From Aureibaculum algae (lineage in GTDB: Bacteria; Bacteroidota; Bacteroidia; Flavobacteriales; Flavobacteriaceae), in contig NZ_CP040749.1 of assembly GCF_006065315.1 (NCBI RefSeq), positions 5,044,001-5,108,000 of the forward strand: DNA of 64,000 nucleotides, read 5' to 3'. The translations under genes were made by a program, and so were the position numbers. The notes beneath the pieces were generated by a model, which made no database searches, was not told where the DNA came from, and saw nothing but the letters and a program-made list of their open reading frames with translations. Below are positions 24,912-35,500 of the stretch, piece after piece. Positions within the stretch are counted from its first letter, which is position 1. Every line of letters starts with the position of its first letter.

Positions 24912-26039
24912 ATGAATAAGTTATACTCCATATTATCAATAAGTGTTCTCATACTAACATTAAGTTGTGGCAATAAGAATCAAACCAATACAGCCGGACA
25001 ACAGGCTCCTCCACCCTCTTTTCCAGTTACTCAATTACAACAAAAAACAGTTACAGGATATACCGAATATCCTACAACTATTGAAGGAATGGTAAATAGT
25101 GATGTTAGAGCTAAAGCATCAGGATATATTGAGAAAGTATATGTAGACGAAGGGCAAAAAGTAAGAAAGGGACAAGTATTATTTAAATTAGAAACACAGT
25201 CTTTAAGTCAAGATGCAGGAGCAGCTCAAGCACGTGTTAATGTAGCACAAGTAGAGGTAGATAAGCTGATTCCTCTTGTGGCTAAAAACATTATTAGTGA
25301 AGTACAACTAGAAACTGCAAAAGCTAATTTAGCACAAGCAAAAGCTAATTATAGTAGTGTAACTGCAAATATTGGCTATGCAACTATTAAAAGCCCAATA
25401 GATGGTTATGTTGGTTCTATCAATTTTAGAGAAGGAGCCTTAATTAGTCCAAGTGATGCAACACCTTTAACTACTGTAAGTGAAATTGACCAAGTATATG
25501 CCTTTTTTAGTTTTAACGAAGCACAATACATAGATCTCTTACAAAGATCTGAGGGAAAAACAAAAGCAGAACGTATTAAAAATTCTCCAGATTTAAGTTT
25601 GATTTTGGCTAATGGTAAAGTGTATTCTCATAAAGGACGCATTCAAACCAGTACAGGTCAAATAAATCAAAATACTGGAACCATAAAAATTAGAGCTGCA
25701 TTTAAGAATCCAGACGAAATTTTAACGAATGGAAATAGTGGTAAAATAAGATTTCCTATAGAATATAAAGACGCTTTAATCGTACCTCAAACAGCAACTT
25801 TTGAGCAACAAGGAAATATTATGATATTCAAACTTAGTGAAGATAATAAAGTAGAAACTTCTATTATAAAAGTAAAAGGAACAGTAGATAATTTATATGT
25901 TGTAGAATCAGGTTTAGATGCAAAAGATAAAATTATAGTTTCTGGCGTTGGCAAATTAAGGAACGGAATGGCAATCTCACCTCAAGAGACTTCTTTTGAA
26001 GATGCCTTTAAACAAGTACCAACATTATTTAAAAACTAG
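24912..26039 (+). CDS. RND efflux periplasmic adaptor (AcrA/MexA type)
   Basis: Membrane-fusion protein of 375 residues linking the inner-membrane pump to the outer-membrane channel. The lipoprotein signal MNKLYSILSISVLILTLSC has lipobox Cys19. Domains in order: lipoyl half-motif VRAKASGYIEKVYVDEGQKVRKGQ (about 60-85), helical hairpin QARVNVAQVEVDKLIPLVAKNIISEVQLETAK, second lipoyl half ATIKSPIDGYVGSINFREG, beta-barrel, and membrane-proximal domain near KIIVSGVGKLRNGM. It lies 6 bases after the regulator and 25 before the pump gene. Confidence 0.94.
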   Translation: MNKLYSILSISVLILTLSCGNKNQTNTAGQQAPPPSFPVTQLQQKTVTGYTEYPTTIEGMVNSDVRAKASGYIEKVYVDEGQKVRKGQVLFKLETQSLSQDAGAAQARVNVAQVEVDKLIPLVAKNIISEVQLETAKANLAQAKANYSSVTANIGYATIKSPIDGYVGSINFREGALISPSDATPLTTVSEIDQVYAFFSFNEAQYIDLLQRSEGKTKAERIKNSPDLSLILANGKVYSHKGRIQTSTGQINQNTGTIKIRAAFKNPDEILTNGNSGKIRFPIEYKDALIVPQTATFEQQGNIMIFKLSEDNKVETSIIKVKGTVDNLYVVESGLDAKDKIIVSGVGKLRNGMAISPQETSFEDAFKQVPTLFKN

Positions 26040-26064
26040 TTAACTAACAAACAACATATTAGTC

Positions 26065-29000
26065 ATGTTAAAAACATTTATTGAAAGACCTGTGCTTTCA
26101 ACAGTTATCTCTATTATTATAGTTATGCTTGGTGTTATTAGTATATCAAGCCTACCAATAGAGGAGTATCCAGATATTGCACCACCAACAATTAAGGTGA
26201 CAGCATCTTATCCCGGAGCAAACGCAGAAACCGTCTTAGAAAGTGTAATCATACCGATCGAAGAACAAATTAATGGTGTAGAGGGAATGAATTATATCAC
26301 TTCTACAGCATCTAATACTGGTACAGCAGAAATTACCGTTTATTTTAACCAGGAAATAGATGCAGATATTGCTGCCGTTAATGTTCAAAACCGTGTAGCA
26401 CGAGCAAATCCTTTATTACCACAAGAGGTTATACAAACCGGGGTAACAACTCAAAAGCAAGAAACGAGTGCGTTGATGTTTATATCAATGTATTCTGACA
26501 GTGAAGATTATGACGCTACATTTATTCAGAATTACTTAAAAATAAACGTTATTCCTGCTATGCAACGTATTAGTGGTGTAGGAGATGTTAGTGTATTTTC
26601 TCAACAAGACTATGCAATGCGAATCTGGCTAAAACCAGAAAAATTAGCGGCATACAGTTTAATACCTTCTGATATTACCGCTGCTTTAGCGGAACAAAAC
26701 TTAGAAGCAGCAGCAGGTTCTTTAGGCCAAAATAATGGTGAAGCATTTTCTTATACACTAACCTATAGTGGACGTTTTAAAGACCAAAAGCAATATGGAG
26801 ATATTATAATAAAAGCTTTGGGTAATGGAGAGTTTCTTCGTTTAAATGATATAGCAACAATAGAATTAGACGCACAATCATATTCGTCTAATGCAATGAG
26901 TTTAGGACATCCTGCTGTTTTTATGGGGATTTTTCAAACCAAGGGTTCTAATGCACAAGAGATTATTGAAAATATAAAAACAACTATAGAATCGGTAGAA
27001 AAAGACCTTCCACAGGGATTAAATATTTTTGTGCCATATGACACAAGTTTATTTTTAAATGCATCAATAGAAAAAGTCGTTAGTACCTTATTAGAAGCCT
27101 TTCTACTGGTGTTTTTAGTAGTATTTATCTTCTTGCAAGATTTCCGTTCTACATTAATTCCGGCAATTGCTGTTCCGGTTTCAATAATAGGAACGTTTTT
27201 CTTCTTAAGTGTTTTTGGCTACTCTATTAACTTATTGACGCTATTCGCATTAGTACTCGCCATTGGTATTGTGGTAGATGATGCCATTGTTGTTGTTGAA
27301 GCTGTTCATGCCAAAATGGATTTTGGTGAAAAGAACCCGAAAAAGGCAACATTAACGGCCATGAATGAAATCTCTGGAGCTATTATCTCGATTACTTTGG
27401 TAATGGCAGCCGTATTTATTCCTGTAACCTTTGTAACCGGTCCAACAGGTGTATTTTATGAACAGTTTGGTGTTACATTAATTATTGCAATTCTTATTTC
27501 TGCTGTCAATGCATTAACCTTAAGTCCCGCATTATGTGCATTACTACTAAAAACGCATAAAGATGATGTAGAGTTAAAAGGTAAAGGTCCATTAAAACGT
27601 TTTTATACACTTTTTAACCGTGGATTTAACGCTACGACAGAAAGATATGGAAAATCACTTCAGTTTTTATACAAAAGAAAATGGATACCGGTATTACTAT
27701 TACTTTTAGCAATAGCTGGTATTTTCTGGGCAGCTAAAACAACACCTACAGGATTTGTACCTAATGAAGATAGAGGAATTATTTTTGCAAATATAGAATT
27801 GCCAGCAGGTGCATCTTTGGATAGAACAAATGCTGTTGCAAAAGATTTGTATAGTAAAATAAATGGTATCGATGGTATTGTTGGGGTCAACTTTATTAAA
27901 GGTAGAAGTTTAATTAGTGGAGCTGGTAGTAATTATGGTTTCGGTATTATAAAATTAGCTGATTGGGGAGAGCGTAAAGATCCATCAACATCTGTGCAAG
28001 CTATTACAGGTAAGTTATTTGGTGTTGTAGCAGGAATTCCAGAAGCAAATATTATTTTCTTCTCACCACCAAGTATTCGTGGTTTTGGTAACTCGTCAGG
28101 TTTTGAGATAAATTTATTAGATAAGTTTGGTGGTGAGTTTACTGATTTAGATAAAACAAATAAAGAATTTGCAATGGCTTTAATGAGTCATCCAGAAGTT
28201 AAATACGCACAATCTTCTTTCAGTACAAATTACCCACAATACGAAATGGAAATTAATGTGCCGTTAGCAAAAGAAAAAGGCGTGCCAATTAATAGTATTT
28301 TCTCAACATTGCAAGGATACATTGGCGGCGTTTATGCATCTGACTTTTCAAAATTCGGAAAACAATTTAGAGTATATGTTCAATCTTTACCCGAAGACAG
28401 AGCCGATGTAAATGCTTTAAATAGTATGTATGTAAGAACAGATTCTGGTGAAATGACTCCAATTACACAATTTATTACCTTAACGCGAGTATATGGTCCT
28501 CAATCAGTAACACGATTCAACTTATTTAATTCTACAACCATAACAGGAGCTACAAACGCAGGGTTTAGTACAGGAGATGCCATTAGAGTTATTGAAGAAG
28601 AGGTTGCAAAATTACCAAGTAATTATACGGTTGCTTATTCCGGTTTAACAAGAGAGGAAGTAAATGCTGGTAACCAAACCACTTTCATTTTTGTATTAAG
28701 TATCCTATTTGTATACTTCTTGTTAAGTGCACAATACGAAAGTTATTTATTACCATTTGCTGTGGTCCTTTCTATTCCGTTTGGTGTATTTGGAGCCTAT
28801 ATTAGTACAAAGTTTTTTGGACTTGAAAATAATATTTACTTCCAAATTGCATTAATCATGCTTATTGGGTTGCTTGCCAAGAATGCCATATTAATTGTAG
28901 AGTTTGCAGTTCAAAGGCGTAAAAATGGAGAGAGTATTGTAGATGCTGCCATCCATGGAGCAAAAGCCCGATTAAGACCAATTTTAATGACCTCATTTGC

Positions 29001-29202
29001 CTTTATTTTAGGATTGATGCCATTAGTGTTAGCACAAGGTGTAGGAGCAGAAGGAAATAAATCTATTGGTACAGGTGCCGCCGGTGGAATGCTTATAGGA
29101 ACCCTTTTAGGTGTCTTTGTAATTCCTATCCTATTTATATTATTTCAGTGGTTACAAGAAAAAGTATCGAGTAAACCAGCAGTACAAACTATTGAAGAAT
29201 AA
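26065..29202 (+). CDS. RND efflux pump, AcrB/MexB (HAE1) type
   Basis: Inner-membrane proton-driven multidrug pump of 1045 residues, normal family length. It opens MLKTFIERPVLSTVISIIIVMLGVIS (TM1). Repeated halves each carry six membrane helices and a large periplasmic loop. The proton-relay aspartates lie in TM4, GIVVDDAIVVVEAV, near residues 405-406. The second half holds YESYLLPFAVVLSIPFGVFGAY and the conserved LRPILMTSFAFILG and TGAAGGMLIGT segments. The substrates cannot be read, but the HAE1 type handles hydrophobic and amphiphilic compounds. It lies between its adaptor and outer-membrane factor in one operon. Confidence 0.96.
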   Translation: MLKTFIERPVLSTVISIIIVMLGVISISSLPIEEYPDIAPPTIKVTASYPGANAETVLESVIIPIEEQINGVEGMNYITSTASNTGTAEITVYFNQEIDADIAAVNVQNRVARANPLLPQEVIQTGVTTQKQETSALMFISMYSDSEDYDATFIQNYLKINVIPAMQRISGVGDVSVFSQQDYAMRIWLKPEKLAAYSLIPSDITAALAEQNLEAAAGSLGQNNGEAFSYTLTYSGRFKDQKQYGDIIIKALGNGEFLRLNDIATIELDAQSYSSNAMSLGHPAVFMGIFQTKGSNAQEIIENIKTTIESVEKDLPQGLNIFVPYDTSLFLNASIEKVVSTLLEAFLLVFLVVFIFLQDFRSTLIPAIAVPVSIIGTFFFLSVFGYSINLLTLFALVLAIGIVVDDAIVVVEAVHAKMDFGEKNPKKATLTAMNEISGAIISITLVMAAVFIPVTFVTGPTGVFYEQFGVTLIIAILISAVNALTLSPALCALLLKTHKDDVELKGKGPLKRFYTLFNRGFNATTERYGKSLQFLYKRKWIPVLLLLLAIAGIFWAAKTTPTGFVPNEDRGIIFANIELPAGASLDRTNAVAKDLYSKINGIDGIVGVNFIKGRSLISGAGSNYGFGIIKLADWGERKDPSTSVQAITGKLFGVVAGIPEANIIFFSPPSIRGFGNSSGFEINLLDKFGGEFTDLDKTNKEFAMALMSHPEVKYAQSSFSTNYPQYEMEINVPLAKEKGVPINSIFSTLQGYIGGVYASDFSKFGKQFRVYVQSLPEDRADVNALNSMYVRTDSGEMTPITQFITLTRVYGPQSVTRFNLFNSTTITGATNAGFSTGDAIRVIEEEVAKLPSNYTVAYSGLTREEVNAGNQTTFIFVLSILFVYFLLSAQYESYLLPFAVVLSIPFGVFGAYISTKFFGLENNIYFQIALIMLIGLLAKNAILIVEFAVQRRKNGESIVDAAIHGAKARLRPILMTSFAFILGLMPLVLAQGVGAEGNKSIGTGAAGGMLIGTLLGVFVIPILFILFQWLQEKVSSKPAVQTIEE

Positions 29203-29207
29203 AAACT

Positions 29208-30626
29208 ATGAAATCTATTTTAAAATATAAAAATTTAGGTAAAACAATTCTATTAGGACTCGTTTTACTAACACTACAAAGTTGTTTTGTAGCAAAAGAT
29301 TATACCAGATCAGAAGTGCCAGAAACCGAAGCACTTTATCGAACAGAAAATTTGCCAACTGATAGTTTGTCTATAGCAGATGTATCATGGGAGACCTTAT
29401 TTACAGACAGTTATTTGAAAGAATATATAAAAGAAGGTCTACAAAATAATATGGATGTTAGAATAGCCATTCAACAAATGGCTATGGCTCAAGCCTATGC
29501 AAAACAAGGTAAGGCAGGGTATTTACCTTCAGTTAATATTGGTGCAAATGTAACGCATCAAGAACTTTCTAAAAACAGTCAGTTTGGTGCATTTTTAACG
29601 AATACTTCTACTGATCAATATGATCTTACTGCGAACCTTTCTTGGGAAGCAGATATTTGGGGAAAAATAAGAAGTAATAAAAGAGCAACTCAAGCAGCTT
29701 ATTTACAAAGTGTGTCGGGTCATCAAGCAGTTAAAACGCAGTTGATTTCAAGTATTGCAAATACCTATTATAACTTATTAGCTCTTGATGCTCAATTGGA
29801 AGTTACTAAAGAAACCATTGCAACTAGGGATCGTAGTGTTACCACAATCAAAGCTTTAAAAGAAGCTGGACAAGTAACGCAAGTTGCTGTTGACCAAAAT
29901 ATTGCACAATTTAATAGTGCAAAAGCATTACAAGTAGATATTGAAACAGCTATTTTTAAAACAGAAAATACGCTTAGTATTTTATTAGGTAAAGCACCTC
30001 AACATTTTGAAAGAAATACTTTAACCGTTCAGAAAATAGATCAAGAAATTCAACTTGGTGTGCCAGCAACATTACTTAGTAATAGACCTGATGTTATGGC
30101 AGCAGAGTATGGTTTAATTCAGTCTTTTGAGTTAACTAATGTTGCGAGAAGTAACTTTTATCCTTCTTTAACATTAACAGCTTCTGGTGGGTTTCAAAGT
30201 TTAGAATTAGACCAATTACTAAATGCGAATTCATTATTTGCCAATATCGTTGGTGGTTTAACTCAACCTCTTTTTAATCAGCGAAAGCTTAAAACACAAA
30301 AGGAAGTTGCTATTGCTCAACAAGAACAAGCATTACTTCAATTCAAAAAATCATTATTAATTGCAGGTAGTGAAGTTTCTAACGCATTATTTTCATATGA
30401 ATCTGAAACTAAAAAATATGAATTTAGAAAGAATGAAGTGGAGGCCTTACGTGCTGCAGAATCAAACTCAGAAGAGTTACTTAAAAATGGTTATGCAAAC
30501 TATTTAGATTTATTAACAGCAAGACAAAGTGCCTTAAGTGCAGAGCTTAATATTATAGATAGTCAGTTACAACAATTGGTGTCAGTTGTTGACTTGTACG
30601 AAGCTCTCGGTGGTGGGTGGAAATAA
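29208..30626 (+). CDS. Outer-membrane efflux factor (TolC/OprM, NodT type)
   Basis: Outer-membrane channel of 472 residues completing the RND system. The lipoprotein signal ends LLTLQSC with lipobox near Cys26. Two TolC-type repeats of long helices and beta strands follow; LSWEADIWGKIRSNKRAT is the typical conserved segment of the first repeat, and LLSNRPDVMAAEYGL begins the second. TARQSALSAELNIIDSQLQQL is the last long helix. It starts 5 bases after the pump gene. Confidence 0.94.
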   Translation: MKSILKYKNLGKTILLGLVLLTLQSCFVAKDYTRSEVPETEALYRTENLPTDSLSIADVSWETLFTDSYLKEYIKEGLQNNMDVRIAIQQMAMAQAYAKQGKAGYLPSVNIGANVTHQELSKNSQFGAFLTNTSTDQYDLTANLSWEADIWGKIRSNKRATQAAYLQSVSGHQAVKTQLISSIANTYYNLLALDAQLEVTKETIATRDRSVTTIKALKEAGQVTQVAVDQNIAQFNSAKALQVDIETAIFKTENTLSILLGKAPQHFERNTLTVQKIDQEIQLGVPATLLSNRPDVMAAEYGLIQSFELTNVARSNFYPSLTLTASGGFQSLELDQLLNANSLFANIVGGLTQPLFNQRKLKTQKEVAIAQQEQALLQFKKSLLIAGSEVSNALFSYESETKKYEFRKNEVEALRAAESNSEELLKNGYANYLDLLTARQSALSAELNIIDSQLQQLVSVVDLYEALGGGWK

Positions 30627-30654
30627 TATTTGACTATAAAATAAACTTAATATC

Positions 30655-31470
30655 ATGGACTCAATTTTAGTTGCAACACATTTTTCTAAAACATCGAATA
30701 ATGCAGTATTATACGCGGCGTCATTAGCTCAACTATTTAATTCAAAACTTATACTTTTTAATGCTTTCAAGTTACCAGTTCATGCTGCAAACACATGGAT
30801 ATCAGCATCTTCTATGGACGAATTGATCGATAAAAGTAAAGAAAAGTTAAAGAAGAAAGCTTTAATGTTATCCGAAAAATTTAACATTGAGGTTGAATAT
30901 CACTGTAGTTATGTGAATTTAGAAGATGAAATAGATTCGTTAATGAAATTAAATAACTCAAAATTTTTAGTTATCGGAATGTCAGCCAAATCTATGGAAC
31001 AGAATTTACTTGGAAATCCGACTACAACCTTAATTAGTATGAAAAAATTTCCTGTATTGGCAATTCCTGTTTCTGCCAAATTTTCAGGAATACATAAAAT
31101 TATTTTTGCCTGTGATGTAATGCAAGACCTCCCCTTAAGAGTATTAGCAAAATTAAGACAAATAGCTATCGTGCTTAAGTCTGAGGTTACTGTATTTTAT
31201 GTGGAGAATAAAATAAACGAACTTATATTAGAGAACAAAGCTCATGAAACTATTGAAAAAGGACTGGAAAATGTAACCTATTTCTATAAGAAAGTAAATT
31301 CCGATGCTGTAATAAAAGAAATAGAAAAAGAGATTGTAAAATCAAATTTTGATTTGTTAGTAATGATCCCAAAAAAGTATGGTTTTTGGGAATCTATAGT
31401 TCATAAAAGTAAAACAAGAGTTATGGCTTCGGGGTTAAACATTCCACTACTATCAATTCCGATAGAATAA
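30655..31470 (+). CDS. Universal stress protein, tandem UspA domains
   Basis: Cytoplasmic stress protein of 271 residues made of two UspA-like halves. The first (about 1-140) begins MDSILVATHFSKTSNNAVLYAASLAQLF and carries the phosphate-loop-like segment VIGMSAKSMEQNLLGNPTTTLI, suggesting ATP binding. The second (about 145-271) begins IHKIIFACDVMQDLP and has a degenerate loop. It is 28 bases after the outer-membrane factor and likely cotranscribed with the efflux genes, an unusual partner that hints at envelope stress response. Confidence 0.88.
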   Translation: MDSILVATHFSKTSNNAVLYAASLAQLFNSKLILFNAFKLPVHAANTWISASSMDELIDKSKEKLKKKALMLSEKFNIEVEYHCSYVNLEDEIDSLMKLNNSKFLVIGMSAKSMEQNLLGNPTTTLISMKKFPVLAIPVSAKFSGIHKIIFACDVMQDLPLRVLAKLRQIAIVLKSEVTVFYVENKINELILENKAHETIEKGLENVTYFYKKVNSDAVIKEIEKEIVKSNFDLLVMIPKKYGFWESIVHKSKTRVMASGLNIPLLSIPIE

Positions 31471-31518
31471 TTTTTTCTAACTAGAAATAAATTTTTACGG
31501 AATTAAAAAGGAAGTAAA

Positions 31519-32112
31519 ATGATTACAAAAGAGGAGTTGTTAACGTGTTCTATAAACAAGTTTACACAATTTGGTAGTAAACATGTGTCCTTAGATGAAA
31601 TTGCAAGTACACTTGGTATTTCTAAAAAAACAATTTACACCTTCTTTAAGAATAAAGAAGACTTAGTTACTAGTAGTTTAGAACAATTATTAAATGAATT
31701 CTCTGAAGAAATTGATAGGTTAATTTCCGATAATAAAGAAGACCCAATAATCAGTGTTATTTTAATATATAAAAGAGGGTTTGAGTATTTAAAATACTTT
31801 AAACCCTCTTTTATATTTGGTTTAAAAAAATACTATCCCAAGGCAAGCAATTTTTTTGAAAAATTCAATGAAGACTTAGCCAACAAGAGAATTTATAATT
31901 TACTAAAACAAGCACAAGAAGCTGGCAATATTAAACAAGAAGTGAACTTAGAATTAGTTGTGAAGATTTATTTTTTAAGAATTGATACTGTTTTGTTTAA
32001 TAACAACAACTTGTTTAAGTTACACCAAAAAGAAGAGCTTTTTAAGCACATGGTAGTTTATAATTTAAAAGGCATAATTACAAGAAACTATTCTAATCCT
32101 ATTTTTGAATAG
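31519..32112 (+). CDS. TetR/AcrR family regulator
   Basis: Repressor-type protein of 197 residues. The N-terminal HTH is clear: FTQFGSKHVSLDEIASTLGISKKTIYTFFKNKEDLVTSSLEQLL at about 14-58. The C-terminal ligand domain contains YKRGFEYLKYFKPSFIFGLKKYYPKA, a pattern common to Bacteroidota TetR proteins in RND operons. The coding sequence holds a long perfect hairpin (31767-31816). It is 48 bases after the universal stress gene in the same direction, so the efflux operon may have two regulators, GbsR-type at its head and TetR-type near its end. Confidence 0.9.
   Translation: MITKEELLTCSINKFTQFGSKHVSLDEIASTLGISKKTIYTFFKNKEDLVTSSLEQLLNEFSEEIDRLISDNKEDPIISVILIYKRGFEYLKYFKPSFIFGLKKYYPKASNFFEKFNEDLANKRIYNLLKQAQEAGNIKQEVNLELVVKIYFLRIDTVLFNNNNLFKLHQKEELFKHMVVYNLKGIITRNYSNPIFE
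31767..31816 (+). repeat. Long perfect hairpin inside the TetR coding sequence
   Basis: Arms ATATAAAAGAGGGTTT (31767-31782) and AAACCCTCTTTTATAT (31801-31816) pair over 16 bases, and the 18-base loop pairs again as AGTATTT with AAATACT. The structure lies near codon 90 of the tetR frame. Confidence 0.85.
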
Positions 32113-32129
32113 ATTCGTATTTTTACCAC

Positions 32130-32525
32130 ATGAAAAAAGACATTAATATCCCAAAAGTTGAAGGTGTATATATTGCCGTAGTAAATGAATACAATGACAT
32201 TTATAAAACACAAGATTGGAACGCCTATATAATTAATGACCAAAATGTTGATTTAGAAATGGTTATTGCAGTAATAACAGGATATTCTGAGAACAAAATA
32301 ACCTCCACAATTAGAAAAAAAATAGACACGCTACCTAAAAAAAGTTATGCGAAACTAGAGTTAATGCAAGAAGATTTGTTTGCATTAAACAACAGCTTTA
32401 AAGTGTCTTTTTTTGAAGGTAATAAAATGTTTGATAAAACCTATGTCTTCAAGAAAAACACAATTAACTTAAAAGCATTACAACCGCTTCCATTAATGGA
32501 TGTAAAAGGTGTTTTAATAAAATAA
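32130..32525 (+). CDS. Conserved hypothetical protein
   Basis: Cytoplasmic protein of 131 residues with no recognised domain. It reads VEGVYIAVVNEYNDIYKTQDWNAYIINDQNVDLEMVIAVITGY, then a basic helix TSTIRKKIDTLPKKSYAKLELMQEDLF, then paired strands SFKVSFFEGNKMFDKTYVFKKNTINL. The alternation suggests a compact alpha/beta domain. No signal peptide, membrane helix, cysteine or metal motif is seen. Its ATG is 17 bases after the tetR stop, so it may be the last gene of the efflux transcript, and it faces the convergent exopolysaccharide locus 18 bases away. Confidence 0.65.
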   Translation: MKKDINIPKVEGVYIAVVNEYNDIYKTQDWNAYIINDQNVDLEMVIAVITGYSENKITSTIRKKIDTLPKKSYAKLELMQEDLFALNNSFKVSFFEGNKMFDKTYVFKKNTINLKALQPLPLMDVKGVLIK

Positions 32526-32543
32526 TACATTTTTAATGAGCTT

Positions 32544-35500
32544 TTAAAAAGTATGTTTTAATCCCAATTTAAAAGAATTGGAATATGCTTGAGATTGCGT
32601 GGAAAGCTCTGCCGCAGCTGAAATTTTTGTAAAGTTTCCAATTTTAACGGATGCTTGACCTGTAAATCGGTTAAAGTCGCCCAAATCATTATCAATAAAT
32701 GTAGATCCTTCTACCCTAATGTTTAACTTGCTTTTTTCTGTACCATATTTTAGACCAACTCCTCCTCCAGCAAAAAAACGTTTATCAACTAAGTAATATG
32801 GATAGTCTTTAGTTTCATCTTTATTACTCTTAGAAAATGATGCCTCAACTTGTGGTAAAACTTTAAACATCTTGTCTTTACTATTATCAAGTACTACTCT
32901 TGTTGTAATTGAACCTTCTAAATCACTGTTAGAAAAATGATTTCCTTCAGCATAAACAACAGTTTTAAATATATTTTTAACATTGTTTTCTTGATAAATT
33001 GCCAATCTAGATTGATATATTTTCTTTTGATACCCTGGACCTGTTTTTACAGGGTAAATATTTGCACTTAAAGAAGTAAAACTTTTTTCTTTGGGTAATG
33101 AAGCTCCAACTCCTGCTTGATAATAGATATTATCTTGTTTATCTTTTTCAACTCTACCTCTCACCCAATAATTTATTTTTCCTGTTGGCTGATTACTAAA
33201 TTTATATTCTAATCCGGTTACATTTTTATTTACATTATCAATATCAGAAAAACTAGTATTTTCAACATCATATAGATCATTGTTAGTAACAGATATACTA
33301 TGAGAATTTAACTTATCGGTTTTAATAGTGTATGTTATTTTCTTTTCAAATGAAGTACTACTATTATTATCTCCTATAATTTCTGTTTCTGCTTCTATTG
33401 AATTATTTTCAGATAAACGAATATCTTTCTCGATTTGCTTTTTAACGTTTACCTCAAAAAGATTTGCATATCTATTTATTAAGTCTTTTTGTGTAATCTT
33501 ATTAAGGTAAATTACCTGTTCATTAAGAGCTCGTTTTAAAGTATCTTTTTGTACGGTTTCAGGTAATGCCGATACGATACCCCAAGACTCTATTTGTTGG
33601 TTGTTCGTCAATAAAATTTTACTTATTTCTCCTTTGGTCTTTAAATCGTTTGGATTATTGGCTATAAAATGTATGTATTCTTTTCTAAGTGTTTTAAAAT
33701 CTTTGATTTCAGAAAGCCAATACAATTTATTAACTACAGCAATCTTTTGAGTGTATTTAGACCAATCATATGCTTTTTTATATCTTTTGTTATTTGCATA
33801 TAACCAACTTATTTCTTCAGACATATTCCATAAGCTAGAACTCTCACTTGGTATATACTTATTAAGCTCCGTAATTGCTTGTTTTGGATCATATGCAATT
33901 AAATGTTTTAAGTAAAATTTTTCATTTTCCAAACTAGGGTCAACGTCTCTCAACTTTTTTAATACTTCGGTAACTTCTTTCTTATTTTCTGGAGTATTAA
34001 ATGTTCTATAATATTCCCTTAAAATTTCTTTATCATTAAGAATATTAATTTGCTTTTCCAAAAACTGTTTTCTAATAATTTCATTTGGATAACCATTTTT
34101 TAAACCTAAACTTCTAGAGTATTTAATATTTTCTGTCAATGGATATTCTTCAATATGGTTTTGTAAAGTTAACCACGCTTCTTTTGATTTATTTTGCCAT
34201 GCCATATATTTATAATACTCATTAAAAACACTTGTATCTATGCGTTTTTCAGTATCAATTTTTTCTTTTAGTAACAAGCTCGCTTTATCTAAATTTTCTG
34301 TTGCCACATAATGCTTAGTCCATTCTTGTACAGACGCATTTTCACTTGGCTCAGACTTAACATATGTACTTAATAGATTTGTTATTTTATAATTATGGTC
34401 TTTATAGAGTCTATAATCATCTATTACTTTTCTTGCAACCGTATTTGTAAGCATCGTATTTAAGCTTCCGCTGTTAATACTTAAAGAGGGATGTGTTGTT
34501 TTTATTGAATATAGAAACCCATCTAAAAATGGTGTTTTTTCAAATTTTTCTGATTTTTGAAGTAATTCTGCCTCTATTTTTTTAACGTTTTTATGACTTG
34601 AATATAAGAACCAATAATACGCTCCTTTTTTATCATTGTCTATACGCTCTACAAAATACTCACTTTCATTTTTTGAAAAAGAATATTGAGATTTTCTCCA
34701 ATCTTTAGTAATAATTGCCCCTTCTTCAGCTGATACATATCTCGACAACGGGAATATCTCTTCCATTTCATGTAAATAATTTGCAAATACACTTAACAAT
34801 CCTGGTTTACCATCCTTTGATTTATGCCACCCTAAACTTTGTTTATTTCTCAAGGAAAAATGTCCAGCTGAACTTTCATCACCACCAGGTATTTGATATA
34901 CATCATCAGGATGAACAAAATGCGTCCATATTCCTGAATAAATATAAAGAGATTGTTGTACAAATTTATGTTCTTCATTTAAATCATAGCCACTACTAAT
35001 TCTAGGATAATCAAAAAAGTTGGGATTCCATTTTTCTTCATCAAATTCTCTATTTCCACCTTCATTATAATCACCTAAATAAAGGCTACACATATATTTT
35101 ATTGATGGAAATGCTTTACCCAATTCTGACATGCCAATACTATCTATATAATTTGAAGGAGGAACATATGAAACTGGAAAATCACCTATACTACTAATTG
35201 TCCACTTTTTCTTGGCTGAAGCTAAAGCGATTCTCATATAGTCTGGTTCTTTCCACGTCTCAATTTGAAGTGATGTATGATTATATCCATGTAAACCTAA
35301 ATCATGCCCATGTTTTATAATATCTTTAGCTATCCAATCAGTAACTGATATTTTTCGCTCATTTTCAATTATTAAATGATTATCCCACTGATCAAATAAG
35401 AAAGGAGGTTTGATACTATTACGATAGTCAAAAGCCGTTAATGCCGTATATTTTATATTAAAAGTGTCAGATAATTTTTTCATATCTGGCCACCAAACAT

